NCBI RefSeq assembly: GCF_004786035.1 | Contig: NZ_CP035088.1 | Coordinates: 3,508,001 to 3,572,000 of the forward strand | Length of the DNA stretch: 64,000 nt | Origin: Pseudomonas viciae | GTDB lineage: Bacteria; Pseudomonadota; Gammaproteobacteria; Pseudomonadales; Pseudomonadaceae | Direction of reading: 5' to 3' | In this document: in pieces, positions 17,651 through 25,513 of the stretch | Layout: every line of letters begins with the position of its first letter | Numbering within the stretch: position 1 is the stretch's first letter | The notes under the pieces: model-generated | Database searches by the model: none | Told to the model about the DNA's origin: nothing | The model's input: the letters and a program-made list of their open reading frames with translations, nothing else | Made by a program: the position numbers and the translations under genes

Positions 17651-17728
17651 ATAACGCCCGACATCCACCTTTTAGATCCCCTCCCCTATGCTTCCAGTTA
17701 ACTCTGGATCGCTCAGCAAGAGCATCAA

Positions 17729-17756
17729 TTGACAGAAAGTGACCATAATATAATAT
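17729..17756 (+). promoter_or_regulatory. Sigma-70-type promoter of the outer-membrane channel gene
   Basis: TTGACA (17729-17734), 16-bp spacer, TAATAT (17751-17756), followed by a short leader to ATG 17791. The -10 hexamer lies within the inverted repeat at 17739-17762, so binding there should block RNA polymerase. Confidence 0.65.
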
Positions 17757-17762
17757 GGTCAC
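17739..17762. promoter_or_regulatory. 24-bp inverted repeat, TetR regulon site 2
   Basis: Arms GTGACCATA and TATGGTCAC around ATATAA; the most symmetrical of the four sites. It overlaps the -10 of the channel-gene promoter. Confidence 0.75.
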
Positions 17763-17790
17763 AAATCAACCGCCCCTTCCAGGAATCCCA

Positions 17791-19251
17791 ATGCCGCATC
17801 TCCGCCCCCTTGCTCTTTTGGTGAGCGCCAGCTTGATGGCCGGTTGCGCGGTCGGTCCGGACTACCATCGTCCGGAGACTGCGCTTTCGAACCGCTTCCT
17901 GGGTCAGTCTTCTGTCGAACAGAGGCCCGGCGCAACACGTGCCAGTCTTGTAGCCTGGTGGGAAGGCTTTGGTGATCCAGTGTTGACCGAGTTCGTCGCC
18001 AAGGCGCTTGAACAGAACCTGGACCTGGCTCAGGCGGCTGCGCGAGTCGCGCAAGCACGGGCAGGCCTGGGGGCCGCCAATGCCGCGTTACTGCCTTCGG
18101 GCAACATCAACGGTCAAGCCGCGCGCGCCCGCCAGTCTGTGGAGACGCCACTCGGCCAAGTGCTGAACTCGACGCCCGGCTATGATCGGTATGGCAGCGC
18201 CTATGAACTCAACCTCAACGCCGGTTGGGAGATAGACGTTTTTGGTGGCCTGCGACGCGGACGCGAGGCCGCACTGGCTGAATACCAAGCCTCTGAAGCG
18301 GGCGTCGCCGCCACACGCCTGGCCGTCGCCGCGCAGACCGCCGATATCTACATCACCCTGCGCGGGCTGCAGGCTCGGCTGGACATTACCAACCGACAAG
18401 TCAAAACCCAGCAAGACCTGCTGGAGAAAGTCCAATTGCTCTATAGCAAGGGCCTCGCCGCCAACTATCAGGTTCACCAGACTGAGGGCGCCCTGTCTCA
18501 AGTCCAGGCGACAGTACCGGTGCTGCAAACCGGCCTGGATTCCGCCATGAACGCGCTGGATGTCATGCTCGGCACACCGCCGGGCACCCATCGCCGGCAA
18601 CTGGCAACGATGGAAAGTATCCCTGCGGCACCGCAGATAACCGCCATGGGCACGCCGGCCGATCTGCTGCGCCGCAGACCGGATCTCATCGTCGCTGAGC
18701 GCCGCCTCGCGGCCTCCAACGCCCGCATCGGCGAAGCAATCGCCGAGTACTACCCAAAATTTTCCCTCAGCGCGTTGCTCGGCAGTGCCACGGCGGTATC
18801 CGCCGGAAACCTGTTCACTGGCGACGCCAGCCAGGCGACGGGCGCACTGGGCCTGCGCTGGAGACTCTTCGACTTTGGCCGCATCAACGCCCAGATTGAT
18901 CAAGCCAAAGGACAGGAAGCCGAAGCCCTCGCCGCTTACCGCCAGTCCGTGCTGCGCGCCACCGAAGACGTTGAGAACGCCTTCTCGGCACTGGTCAATC
19001 GAGAAACCCAGACCACCACCCTCACCCAGGGCGAAGCGTCACTGACCCAGGCTCGACAATCATCATTCATCGCCTATCAGAAAGGCACGGCCAGCCTGAT
19101 CGATGTTCTGAATGCCGACCAGACACTGCTGCAGGCCTCCGATGCCCGGGCCCAAGCACGAACGGAGTCGGCCCGTGCGGCGGTCGCGGCATTTCGGGCG
19201 CTCGGGGGTGGCTGGCAGCCGCCTGACGCCCAGCCAGTGGCAGCCAGATGA
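17791..19251 (+). CDS. RND outer-membrane channel lipoprotein (OprM/NodT family)
   Basis: A 486-residue outer-membrane factor that completes the pump encoded divergently. The start at ATG 17791 (AGGAATCCCA upstream) puts the lipobox LMAGC at residues ~14-18, followed by the family signature AVGPDYHRPE. Two outer-membrane-efflux repeats follow, with the conserved WWEGFGDPVL, GWEIDVFGGLRRG, LLRRRPDLIVAERRLAASNA and ALGGGW segments. Length and motifs match OprM. It is driven by a promoter whose -10 overlaps an inverted repeat, and is followed 43 bp later by a dehydrogenase gene. Confidence 0.93.
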   Translation: MPHLRPLALLVSASLMAGCAVGPDYHRPETALSNRFLGQSSVEQRPGATRASLVAWWEGFGDPVLTEFVAKALEQNLDLAQAAARVAQARAGLGAANAALLPSGNINGQAARARQSVETPLGQVLNSTPGYDRYGSAYELNLNAGWEIDVFGGLRRGREAALAEYQASEAGVAATRLAVAAQTADIYITLRGLQARLDITNRQVKTQQDLLEKVQLLYSKGLAANYQVHQTEGALSQVQATVPVLQTGLDSAMNALDVMLGTPPGTHRRQLATMESIPAAPQITAMGTPADLLRRRPDLIVAERRLAASNARIGEAIAEYYPKFSLSALLGSATAVSAGNLFTGDASQATGALGLRWRLFDFGRINAQIDQAKGQEAEALAAYRQSVLRATEDVENAFSALVNRETQTTTLTQGEASLTQARQSSFIAYQKGTASLIDVLNADQTLLQASDARAQARTESARAAVAAFRALGGGWQPPDAQPVAAR

Positions 19252-19294
19252 CTGATACCCCTTTCTTTCAACTCAACAACCCGAGACCAACGAC

Positions 19295-20080
19295 ATGAAA
19301 CCGAACGATAACTCCTGGGTGCTCATCACAGGCGCCTCAAGCGGATTTGGCGAGGAGTTTGCCCGGCAATACGCAGCACAAGGGAAATCTCTCGTTCTGG
19401 TAGCACGCAGGCTGGATAAGCTCGAAACGCTATCGGCGCAATTGCGCGAACGTTTCAGTGTTGATGTCATAGTCGAGCAAGTAGACCTTTCCTCGATCCC
19501 GGCGGTCATCGAGTTGCACCAGCGGCTGCGCGAGCGCAATGTCGTGATCGATGTGCTCATTAACAATGCGGGACATGGCTTGCAGGGGCCTTTCCTGGAT
19601 CAGCCCCTGGACCAGTCCCTAGCCATGATTGATTTGGATATCGCCAGTCTGACGGCCCTGACTCACGTCTTCGCGGCAGACATGCGAGCCCGCAAACGTG
19701 GACATATCCTGATGGTCGCCAGCCTGCTGTCTTTTCAAGGCGTGAAGAATTTTGCCGTTTACTCTGCCGCTAAAGCTTACGTGCTGCGCTTCTCTGATGC
19801 GTTGCATCGTGAACTCAAAAGCGACGGCGTCATCGTGACGGCACTTTGTCCGGGGATGTCGGATACCGGGTTTGCGCAAAGCGCCAGGCAAACGATTACG
19901 CCAGCCTTGAAAATGGTGATGATGCAGCCACAACCCGTTGTAGCGGCAGGAATCCGTGCACTGCAAGCCGGACGCATAAGTGTCGTACCCGGCTTTGGCA
20001 ACAAGGCTATGACCGTCCTGACCTGGGCCACGCCTCGCCGGTTTCACCAGGGTCTTATGGCGCGCATCATGGGTGCCTGA
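19295..20080 (+). CDS. SDR-family NAD(P)-dependent oxidoreductase
   Basis: A 261-residue short-chain dehydrogenase with cofactor motif TGASSGFG, the NADP-favouring basic residues in VARRLDKL, NNAG, a catalytic serine in VASLLSF and YSAAK. It resembles the DltE/YqjQ-type SDR group that acts on fatty aldehydes, ketoacyl groups or steroids. It lies 43 bp after the channel gene on the same strand, so it is probably in the TetR-controlled unit. The presence of ketosynthase, thioesterase and FadL genes nearby suggests an acyl substrate; this is inference. Confidence 0.87.
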   Translation: MKPNDNSWVLITGASSGFGEEFARQYAAQGKSLVLVARRLDKLETLSAQLRERFSVDVIVEQVDLSSIPAVIELHQRLRERNVVIDVLINNAGHGLQGPFLDQPLDQSLAMIDLDIASLTALTHVFAADMRARKRGHILMVASLLSFQGVKNFAVYSAAKAYVLRFSDALHRELKSDGVIVTALCPGMSDTGFAQSARQTITPALKMVMMQPQPVVAAGIRALQAGRISVVPGFGNKAMTVLTWATPRRFHQGLMARIMGA

Positions 20081-20159
20081 GCAGGTAATGAAGCGGCCTT
20101 GCACACGCCAACCAAAGGCCGGGGCAGCATGCGCTCCCGGCTTTTAGAGCAGCACTCAA

Positions 20160-21431
20160 TCAAAAGCGATAGCTGACCGAAGTCCCGAAACCGCTCGCAC
20201 TGTTTTTGTACTTGGAGCTGTAGGCACCCCGGGTGGCCGAGGCATCGTTGACCTGCACGCTTTCTTCCCACAGATAGGAATAAGCGACATCCACGGTGAC
20301 ATTGTCCACCGGAGTCCAGCCCGCGCCGAAGCTGATCACCTGCCGGTCGCCGGTAGGAATACGTGGCCCGCGGTTGGTGTTGTTGGCAGGCGACTGGTCA
20401 ACCGAAAAGCCTGCACGCAGCACCCACTGATTGTTCAATCGATACGCCGTACCGATAGCGTGAGCCCACGTGTCATGCCAGTTCTGCTCTTCGCTGATGG
20501 TACCCAACTGACCGCTCAACAAAGGCGGCAGCCCGGAGTTCTCGATGGTCAGCTCCTTGAAGCGACTCCAGCGTGTCCAGGTACTGCCCAGGTACAGAGT
20601 CCAGTCATTGTTGAGCTGGTGAGTCACCGAGAAGTCGACCGATTCCGGGGTATCCACATCCAGCGAAGCGTCATAGCTGCGCCCGCTTACACCTAACAAG
20701 CTGAAGGTTCCGCCGCTGACCTTGGTCTTGGCGTCCAAGCGGTAACTGACCTTGGAATGGTAGGTCAACCCCAGGCGGGTTCGGTCTGTCGCCTGCACCA
20801 GGATCCCCGCGTTGAAACCCAGGGCCGTGTCGTCGCCGGTGCTTTTGAGTTTTCCATCATTGCTACCCGGACTGAATGCATTGGGCACCATCGCGGATAT
20901 CTCACCGCTGATGCGGTTGATCGTAGGTCCAAACCCGATCGACACCGTGTCGTTGAAGGCATAGCTGATAGTGGGCTGGAACGTGAGTGTCTTGACCTCG
21001 CTTTTATTAGCGTAATAACGCCCGGCGAAATCACTGCCGTAATCGGTAATCAAGCCGAACGGCACATAAAAACCAACGCCGAACGCCCAGTGTTCATCCA
21101 CGGGTTTGACGTAGTAACCCATCGGCACCGTGGTTGTTGGCACCATGTCACCGTCTTCCTGGCCGCCGAAGGTACTGCGGGTCCGGCTTATTTCGGAGTT
21201 GGTGAAAAGCGTCGCCGCCCCCAGGCTGACCTGTTCCTTCTTCAAGCGAGACATCCCCGCCGGATTACCGAAGACCGTGCTCGCATCTTCAGCGGAGGAA
21301 GAACGGCCGGCAAAGCCTGAGCCCATCCCACTGACGCTTTGTTCATTGAGCGCGAAGCCGCTGGCAAACACATGAGAACTTGCGAGCACGACGGAGAGAC
21401 CCAGCGGGGTCTTGAGCAATATTTTTTTCAT
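20160..21431 (-). CDS. FadL-family outer-membrane transporter
   Basis: A 423-residue outer-membrane barrel of the OmpP1/FadL/TodX family, which takes up long-chain fatty acids or hydrophobic aromatics by lateral diffusion. A signal peptide (MKKILLKTPLGLSVVLASS...FA) precedes the N-terminal hatch, which starts SGFALNEQSVSGMG and has the conserved NPA motif (FGNPAGMSRL). The chain ends in the terminal phenylalanine of SVSYRF. It starts 51 bp after the thioesterase stop, on the same strand, so both are probably one operon behind the inverted repeat at 22308. Confidence 0.92.
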   Translation of the reverse strand: MKKILLKTPLGLSVVLASSHVFASGFALNEQSVSGMGSGFAGRSSSAEDASTVFGNPAGMSRLKKEQVSLGAATLFTNSEISRTRSTFGGQEDGDMVPTTTVPMGYYVKPVDEHWAFGVGFYVPFGLITDYGSDFAGRYYANKSEVKTLTFQPTISYAFNDTVSIGFGPTINRISGEISAMVPNAFSPGSNDGKLKSTGDDTALGFNAGILVQATDRTRLGLTYHSKVSYRLDAKTKVSGGTFSLLGVSGRSYDASLDVDTPESVDFSVTHQLNNDWTLYLGSTWTRWSRFKELTIENSGLPPLLSGQLGTISEEQNWHDTWAHAIGTAYRLNNQWVLRAGFSVDQSPANNTNRGPRIPTGDRQVISFGAGWTPVDNVTVDVAYSYLWEESVQVNDASATRGAYSSKYKNSASGFGTSVSYRF

Positions 21432-21482
21432 TATGAGAACTCTAAGGAGCAGTAGCTGAGGTAATGGAGCGGTTGGGTTGTG

Positions 21483-22262
21483 TTACGTAAAAATCGCCAC
21501 GGTCTGGCGAGCCCAAAGCACTCGCCGACCGCTCTCGTCCCAGATCTCCATATCCTGCAGTGAGTAACCTTCCAGGGCCTGCTGGCTAAAGGAGTTGATC
21601 AGGAACCACTCTCCACCGACGGCCGGCTGCGGCAGATCGATCGTCCAGGACGCAGAACTGATGGCGGCGGGCTCGGTGAAGCAGGTCATGGCGGCCGGCG
21701 GCAAACTGTCAGCCAGGGCAATCAGGGCGACTGCCGGGTCTACACCCCGCGCATCCAGATGGCGCACCCACATCAGTAATTCTGGATTATCAGCGCCGGA
21801 TACCGGGAGCGAACCACCCGCAGGACGCATCTCAAAGTTGTAGGCACAGGCTGGTGCGACCCGGCTGTCCAACTCCAATGTGGCGTACCGGGAGGGTCCG
21901 TCTACCAGCGGACGCCCCCAAGCATCATGGGTAATACGGCTCGCCCGTGGCTGAGCGAACAGCAGGGTCGTGCGCAACGCCAGGTCATCACCCGACAGGC
22001 AGTCGACCGATACCGAGGTGACTGACCGGCCTTGACGCAACACGCTGACATCGAATGTCTGGGCCTGCGTGACCGGACCTATGAACGACACCTGGGCGGA
22101 CTTGAACGGCGGAAAACCCGTCGGACGCTCAAGCAAAACCGCTTGCAGTGACAACGCTGCGGACAGCCCTCCAAAAATCGTACGGCCCTGCCGCCAGTTG
22201 GGCGGAGACACAAACGGCGCATCCGGATCGAATTGCTGCAGCAACTGGGCGAAGCTCGTCAT
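21483..22262 (-). CDS. Acyl-CoA thioesterase-like protein (double hotdog)
   Basis: About 259 residues of the TesB-like double hot-dog family, which hydrolyse acyl-CoA to fatty acid and CoA. The N-terminal hot-dog helix RTIFGGLSAALSLQA matches the family pattern (FGG-AAL) and a second hot-dog domain covers the C-terminal half (GEWFLINSFSQQALEGYSLQDMEIWD). The frame is open to 22331, but that would start inside an operator; ATG 22262 has GGGAG seven bases upstream and is preferred. It is upstream of the FadL gene in a probable two-gene operon that could import and release fatty acids. Confidence 0.85.
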   Translation of the reverse strand: MTSFAQLLQQFDPDAPFVSPPNWRQGRTIFGGLSAALSLQAVLLERPTGFPPFKSAQVSFIGPVTQAQTFDVSVLRQGRSVTSVSVDCLSGDDLALRTTLLFAQPRASRITHDAWGRPLVDGPSRYATLELDSRVAPACAYNFEMRPAGGSLPVSGADNPELLMWVRHLDARGVDPAVALIALADSLPPAAMTCFTEPAAISSASWTIDLPQPAVGGEWFLINSFSQQALEGYSLQDMEIWDESGRRVLWARQTVAIFT

Positions 22263-22307
22263 GCCGACGCTCCCTGGGCCAAGGGCAGATGCACCATACT
22301 TATTCAT

Positions 22308-22331
22308 GTGACTATTTGTGTCAATAGTCAC
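22308..22331. promoter_or_regulatory. 24-bp inverted repeat, TetR regulon site 3
   Basis: Arms GTGACTA and TAGTCAC, total 24 bp, 45 bp upstream of the preferred thioesterase start. Same arm sequence and spacing as the sites in front of the pump genes. Confidence 0.72.
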
Positions 22332-22423
22332 AATCGAAGTAAATGAATACCCTATATCAACCCGCCATGACCGAGCGTTGAAAACGAGGAGGAATGTGTC
22401 GTTTGCAAACCGTCAGCCGACGA

Positions 22424-23044
22424 TCACGGCATGAGGCTACGTAAAATGAGATTGGAGGTGAGCGTGGGGGCCTCTTCGATGACGTCGAGGCTGTACTGCA
22501 ACAGCAACGGATTGACGAAAGGCCGTAGCGCCAAGTGGATCGCATCTACTGTCTCGTCCAGCGGCGTCTTGCGTTCGAACTCACCGAGTTCTCGTCCTTC
22601 TCGCACGATTTGCAACACGAAGCTCTTGATTCGTGCGTTATAGACTTGCGAGCTGGGCCAGCGCTCCGACGCCGAGAACGCGGCAATGTCATAGAGCTTG
22701 CGGTCATTGAAGAACAGGTTCACGCCGGTAGTCACCAGGGTTTTGACCAGGCGTCGAAAACGCTCCGTCGGCGAGAGCCCCTCTTCGCTGATGGCCAGCT
22801 CCACCGCCGCAACGATTTCCGCCAGGCACCGGGTACAGATGGCCTCGCCGATCGCCTGCTTGGAGTCGAAGAACTTGTAGATGTATGCCTTGGAAAACCC
22901 GATGGCCTTGGCCAGGTCGGACACCGTGGTCTTACCGTAACCGTATTGACTGAAGTGCTCATTGGCCGCCGCGACGATCTGATCTCGGATGTCGTGATCG
23001 GCCGGGCCGCGGGTGCTGGGCGAAGATGGGGATGGCTGGTTCAT
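22424..23044 (-). CDS. TetR/AcrR-family regulator of the RND/FadL unit
   Basis: A 206-residue repressor. The N-terminal HTH (residues ~18-65) has IRDQIVAAANEHFSQYGYGKT, then TTVSDLAKAIGFSKAYIYKFF, the canonical TetR pattern. The C-terminal domain (70-200) is helical and should bind the inducer. It is transcribed on the minus strand from a region that carries a 24-bp inverted repeat (23083). The same repeat occurs before the thioesterase-FadL operon and twice between the divergent pump operons. The simplest reading is one autoregulated repressor controlling about eight genes. The MarR-GNAT protein encoded next door is a less likely candidate for these sites. Confidence 0.9.
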   Translation of the reverse strand: MNQPSPSSPSTRGPADHDIRDQIVAAANEHFSQYGYGKTTVSDLAKAIGFSKAYIYKFFDSKQAIGEAICTRCLAEIVAAVELAISEEGLSPTERFRRLVKTLVTTGVNLFFNDRKLYDIAAFSASERWPSSQVYNARIKSFVLQIVREGRELGEFERKTPLDETVDAIHLALRPFVNPLLLQYSLDVIEEAPTLTSNLILRSLMP

Positions 23045-23082
23045 GGGGGCAGCTTACGCATCCTGGAGACGGTTGACAACTT

Positions 23083-23106
23083 GTGACTCTTTTACAACAA
23101 AGTCAC
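23083..23106. promoter_or_regulatory. 24-bp inverted repeat, TetR regulon site 4 (autoregulatory)
   Basis: Arms TTGTGACT and AGTCACAA (outer pair extends the 24-bp core to 28 bp), 39 bp upstream of the TetR start. Weaker inner symmetry than the other three sites. Confidence 0.65.
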
Positions 23107-23205
23107 AAATCGTACATTAGCAGAAGCGCTTCCAGGGATCACGGCCCGGGCAAAAAAACGAATTATTCATAAGGTCAGGGCCTTCCCCGATGCGAGGATT
23201 TCGGT

Positions 23206-24171
23206 TCAAGTTTTCGCAACGGCTGGACCGGGCCGCACAAAGCACTGCTCCGTGACCCACTCTCCCCATTGCTGCCCCTCTTGCTCCCGCTCCAGCCTGA
23301 AACCAAAGTCTTCATACAATTTACGCGCGGCATCAAGGCCCTGGAACGTCCAGAGCCTCGTTGCACAAAAACCCCATTCGTCACAGAACTTCATTGCCTC
23401 AGCCAGCAAGCGTTTGCCCGCGCCCTTGCCTCGTGCAGAGTCATCCAGAATAAAGAAGCGCAGAACCGCCTCACCGCCTTCTCCTTCACCATCAATAGCG
23501 ATCGATCCAACCATTCGCTGATCATCCAATGCCACCCAGACCTCATTGCGTGGGTTGTGCAAACGCCCCATGAGGTTAGCCATATCCGCGGCAACCAGGC
23601 TCTCGAAGGGCTGGCCAAAACTGAAATATCTTGCGTAGTAGTCAGCATGCATTTGCACGACGCGAGCAATTACGCCAGGCCGATAACCTCGTGCGATACC
23701 CAGCTCGACAGTGGCCGGCGGTTGTGTATCGAGTCGATGGGCTTGCAGGGCTGCGGCATAGTTGGCAATGCCCTCACTCGCTGTTTGCCATTGCTCGCGG
23801 GTCAAATGAGCCATGGCTGCCGCCACCTGTTTCGTAGCAAACGAATCAATGGATTGCAGGGTCCGTTTGCCTTGAGTCGAGAGCTGCAGCTTCTTGGAGC
23901 GCGCATCCTCCTCATGGGCAATTTCTTCAATTTCACCGGCCTCCACCAGCTTGCGAACCATCCGGCTCACGCTGGATTTTTCCAGGCCGAGCAGCTCAAC
24001 AAGCTCCACCGCCGTCAGCGCCTGGCGATTCCCGATCTCAATGATTGCGTGCACGGATGACGCCGGATACCCCGTCGCCGCCAGCGTGGCGTGCAAAAAG
24101 CCCAGCTCTCGCACCATGAGGCGCGAAGCCGAACGGATTTTCTCAATCAACGCTTGTTGGGAATGGATCAA
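23206..24171 (-). CDS. MarR-GNAT fusion (regulator/acetyltransferase)
   Basis: About 321 residues. The N-terminal MarR winged helix (ALTAVELVELLGLEKSSVSR, then MVRKLVEAGEI) spans roughly residues 1-145. The C-terminal GNAT domain (~165-315) has the acetyl-CoA loop DDSARGKGAGKRLL and the substrate strand LWTFQGLDAARKLYEDFGF. This two-domain architecture is known in proteobacteria. The frame is open to GTG 24213, but that codon lies in a 19-bp inverted repeat. TTG 24171, preceded by GAGG at eight bases, is the better start. It is not obviously part of an operon with its neighbours. The acetylated substrate is unknown. Confidence 0.85.
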   Translation of the reverse strand: MIHSQQALIEKIRSASRLMVRELGFLHATLAATGYPASSVHAIIEIGNRQALTAVELVELLGLEKSSVSRMVRKLVEAGEIEEIAHEEDARSKKLQLSTQGKRTLQSIDSFATKQVAAAMAHLTREQWQTASEGIANYAAALQAHRLDTQPPATVELGIARGYRPGVIARVVQMHADYYARYFSFGQPFESLVAADMANLMGRLHNPRNEVWVALDDQRMVGSIAIDGEGEGGEAVLRFFILDDSARGKGAGKRLLAEAMKFCDEWGFCATRLWTFQGLDAARKLYEDFGFRLEREQEGQQWGEWVTEQCFVRPGPAVAKT

Positions 24172-24199
24172 GGGAAATGCCTCAAATGGAACAGTCACA

Positions 24200-24218
24200 T
24201 AGTTGTATCGCACAACTA
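24200..24218. promoter_or_regulatory. 19-bp inverted repeat upstream of the MarR-GNAT gene
   Basis: TAGTTG-N7-CAACTA, 29 bp upstream of the preferred start. Typical size and place of a MarR autoregulatory operator. Confidence 0.5.
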
Positions 24219-24551
24219 ATTACAGGTCAATTGAGGTCACACGCTGCGTAAACCCAGGTCCTTGCAACGCCTGGGCCACAGGGGCTCAGTTTTCATGGAT
24301 GCAACGGTCACGCTATCTATCCAGCCGGCATCAATTTTCAAGGCTCAAGGTTTTTGTCAATTGGATGATCTATACCTTAGGAACACGCAATAAGGCCAAG
24401 ACGACAACGTTGACGTGCCCCGATAAAAAGACTGTGGCAAACCCGCTTTCGGTTCGCTGCATCGCATAACACATTGGCCTGCTGGACGATGTTTCCCGAC
24501 GCCAAGCACACGTAGAATGGCGCACCACTTTCAATGCCTGAAGTATCGATC
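24219..24551. other. Intergenic region, no gene recognised
   Basis: About 330 bp between the MarR-GNAT gene and the solute-binding protein. It contains an inverted repeat CCCAGG-N11-CCTGGG near 24250-24273 and otherwise lower GC. Nothing else could be recognised. Confidence 0.4.
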
Positions 24552-25316
24552 ATGAGCCCGATCCCCCGCGTTTTGAATGTCCACACCAAGGCGCTTCGCA
24601 GGCTTTGTCTGTTGTTACCGCTGCTGGTTGTCTATAACGCGTGCGGTGAACCCCTAGTGATTGAATTGCACATCCTGGACGCTCCCCCGCTAACCTTTGT
24701 CAACGACCCCAGGGGCTACGGAGTCGTGGGCGATGTCGCCGTGGCAGCCATGGCCAAAGCCGGATACACGATGAAAATCCATGTGCTCCCCTGGGCCAGG
24801 TCGCAGAAACACGTGAGCGAGGAACATGACCATTTGATCACCCCCCTGTCGCGCATACCGGAACGTGAAGACCGCTTCACCTGGATCGCCTCGATCATGC
24901 CCATGGAGCGAGCCTTTTTCAGCCTCGACCGGAAAGTGAACAGTTTCGCGCAAGCAAAAGAAACCTACCGCAAGATTGGCGTCGGCCTGGGCAGTGCCCA
25001 GGAGCAGATCCTGCGCAGCGAAGGATTCAGCGATGAGCAGATCTATCCGCTGGCCATTGGCGATAACCCCGCCCAGATGCTTTTGATGGGACGCATCGAT
25101 GCCTGGTTCAACGGCGTCCCGGAGAGTCGCTACATTTGGCCGAACGTGTCCAAACGTAAACTGCTCATGAGTACAGTCGGCAGCCATGCCGATCTCTACC
25201 TGGCCTGCTCGAAGCACTGCTCGCCCAAAATGGTGGAGGATTTGCGCGAAGCGGTTGAAGCGCTTCACAAAGACGGTTCAGTCAAGCGTATCCATGATCT
25301 CTATTTGCCGGAATAG
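24552..25316 (+). CDS. Periplasmic substrate-binding protein (SBP_bac_3-like)
   Basis: About 254 residues with a hydrophobic leader (LCLLLPLLVVYNACGEP; a lipobox-like NAC is possible) followed by one type II periplasmic-binding fold. Recognisable family elements are APPLTFVNDPRGYGVVGDV at the start and LITPLSRIPEREDRFTWI, a pattern of amino-acid-binding-like proteins found in many Pseudomonas genomes without transporter genes beside them. No ABC permease or ATPase is adjacent here. It may bind an amino acid or signal for another system. ATG 24552 was preferred to ATG 24534, which lacks a ribosome site. Confidence 0.75.
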   Translation: MSPIPRVLNVHTKALRRLCLLLPLLVVYNACGEPLVIELHILDAPPLTFVNDPRGYGVVGDVAVAAMAKAGYTMKIHVLPWARSQKHVSEEHDHLITPLSRIPEREDRFTWIASIMPMERAFFSLDRKVNSFAQAKETYRKIGVGLGSAQEQILRSEGFSDEQIYPLAIGDNPAQMLLMGRIDAWFNGVPESRYIWPNVSKRKLLMSTVGSHADLYLACSKHCSPKMVEDLREAVEALHKDGSVKRIHDLYLPE

Positions 25317-25412
25317 GCTCCTCCAGAGAGGATTCTCGCCAGCAAACGAGCATTAATTAGATTGATAGCTGACTAACGAAAGCCCCAGCCTAGAGGGCTC
25401 GTCGATGGCTTA

Positions 25413-25429
25413 TATCATTCCGAATGATA
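25413..25429. promoter_or_regulatory. Palindrome upstream of mexE, possible LysR-type box
   Basis: TATCATTCCGAATGATA, a perfect 17-bp inverted repeat about a central C, fits the T-N11-A pattern of LysR regulators and lies 84 bp before mexE. MexT, the LysR activator of mexEF-oprN in P. aeruginosa, is the obvious candidate, but no mexT gene is in the window. Confidence 0.4.
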
Positions 25430-25513
25430 GTTACCTTTGTTTCATTCGATTCGTTCCCCTGCCTTCGGCCACGCATCATCCGCCCATTCTCAATACATTG
25501 GCGGATGCTATCC

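Noticed and set aside
22263..22331. Longer thioesterase start at 22331
   Set aside because: It would begin within the 24-bp operator; ATG 22262 has a good ribosome site.
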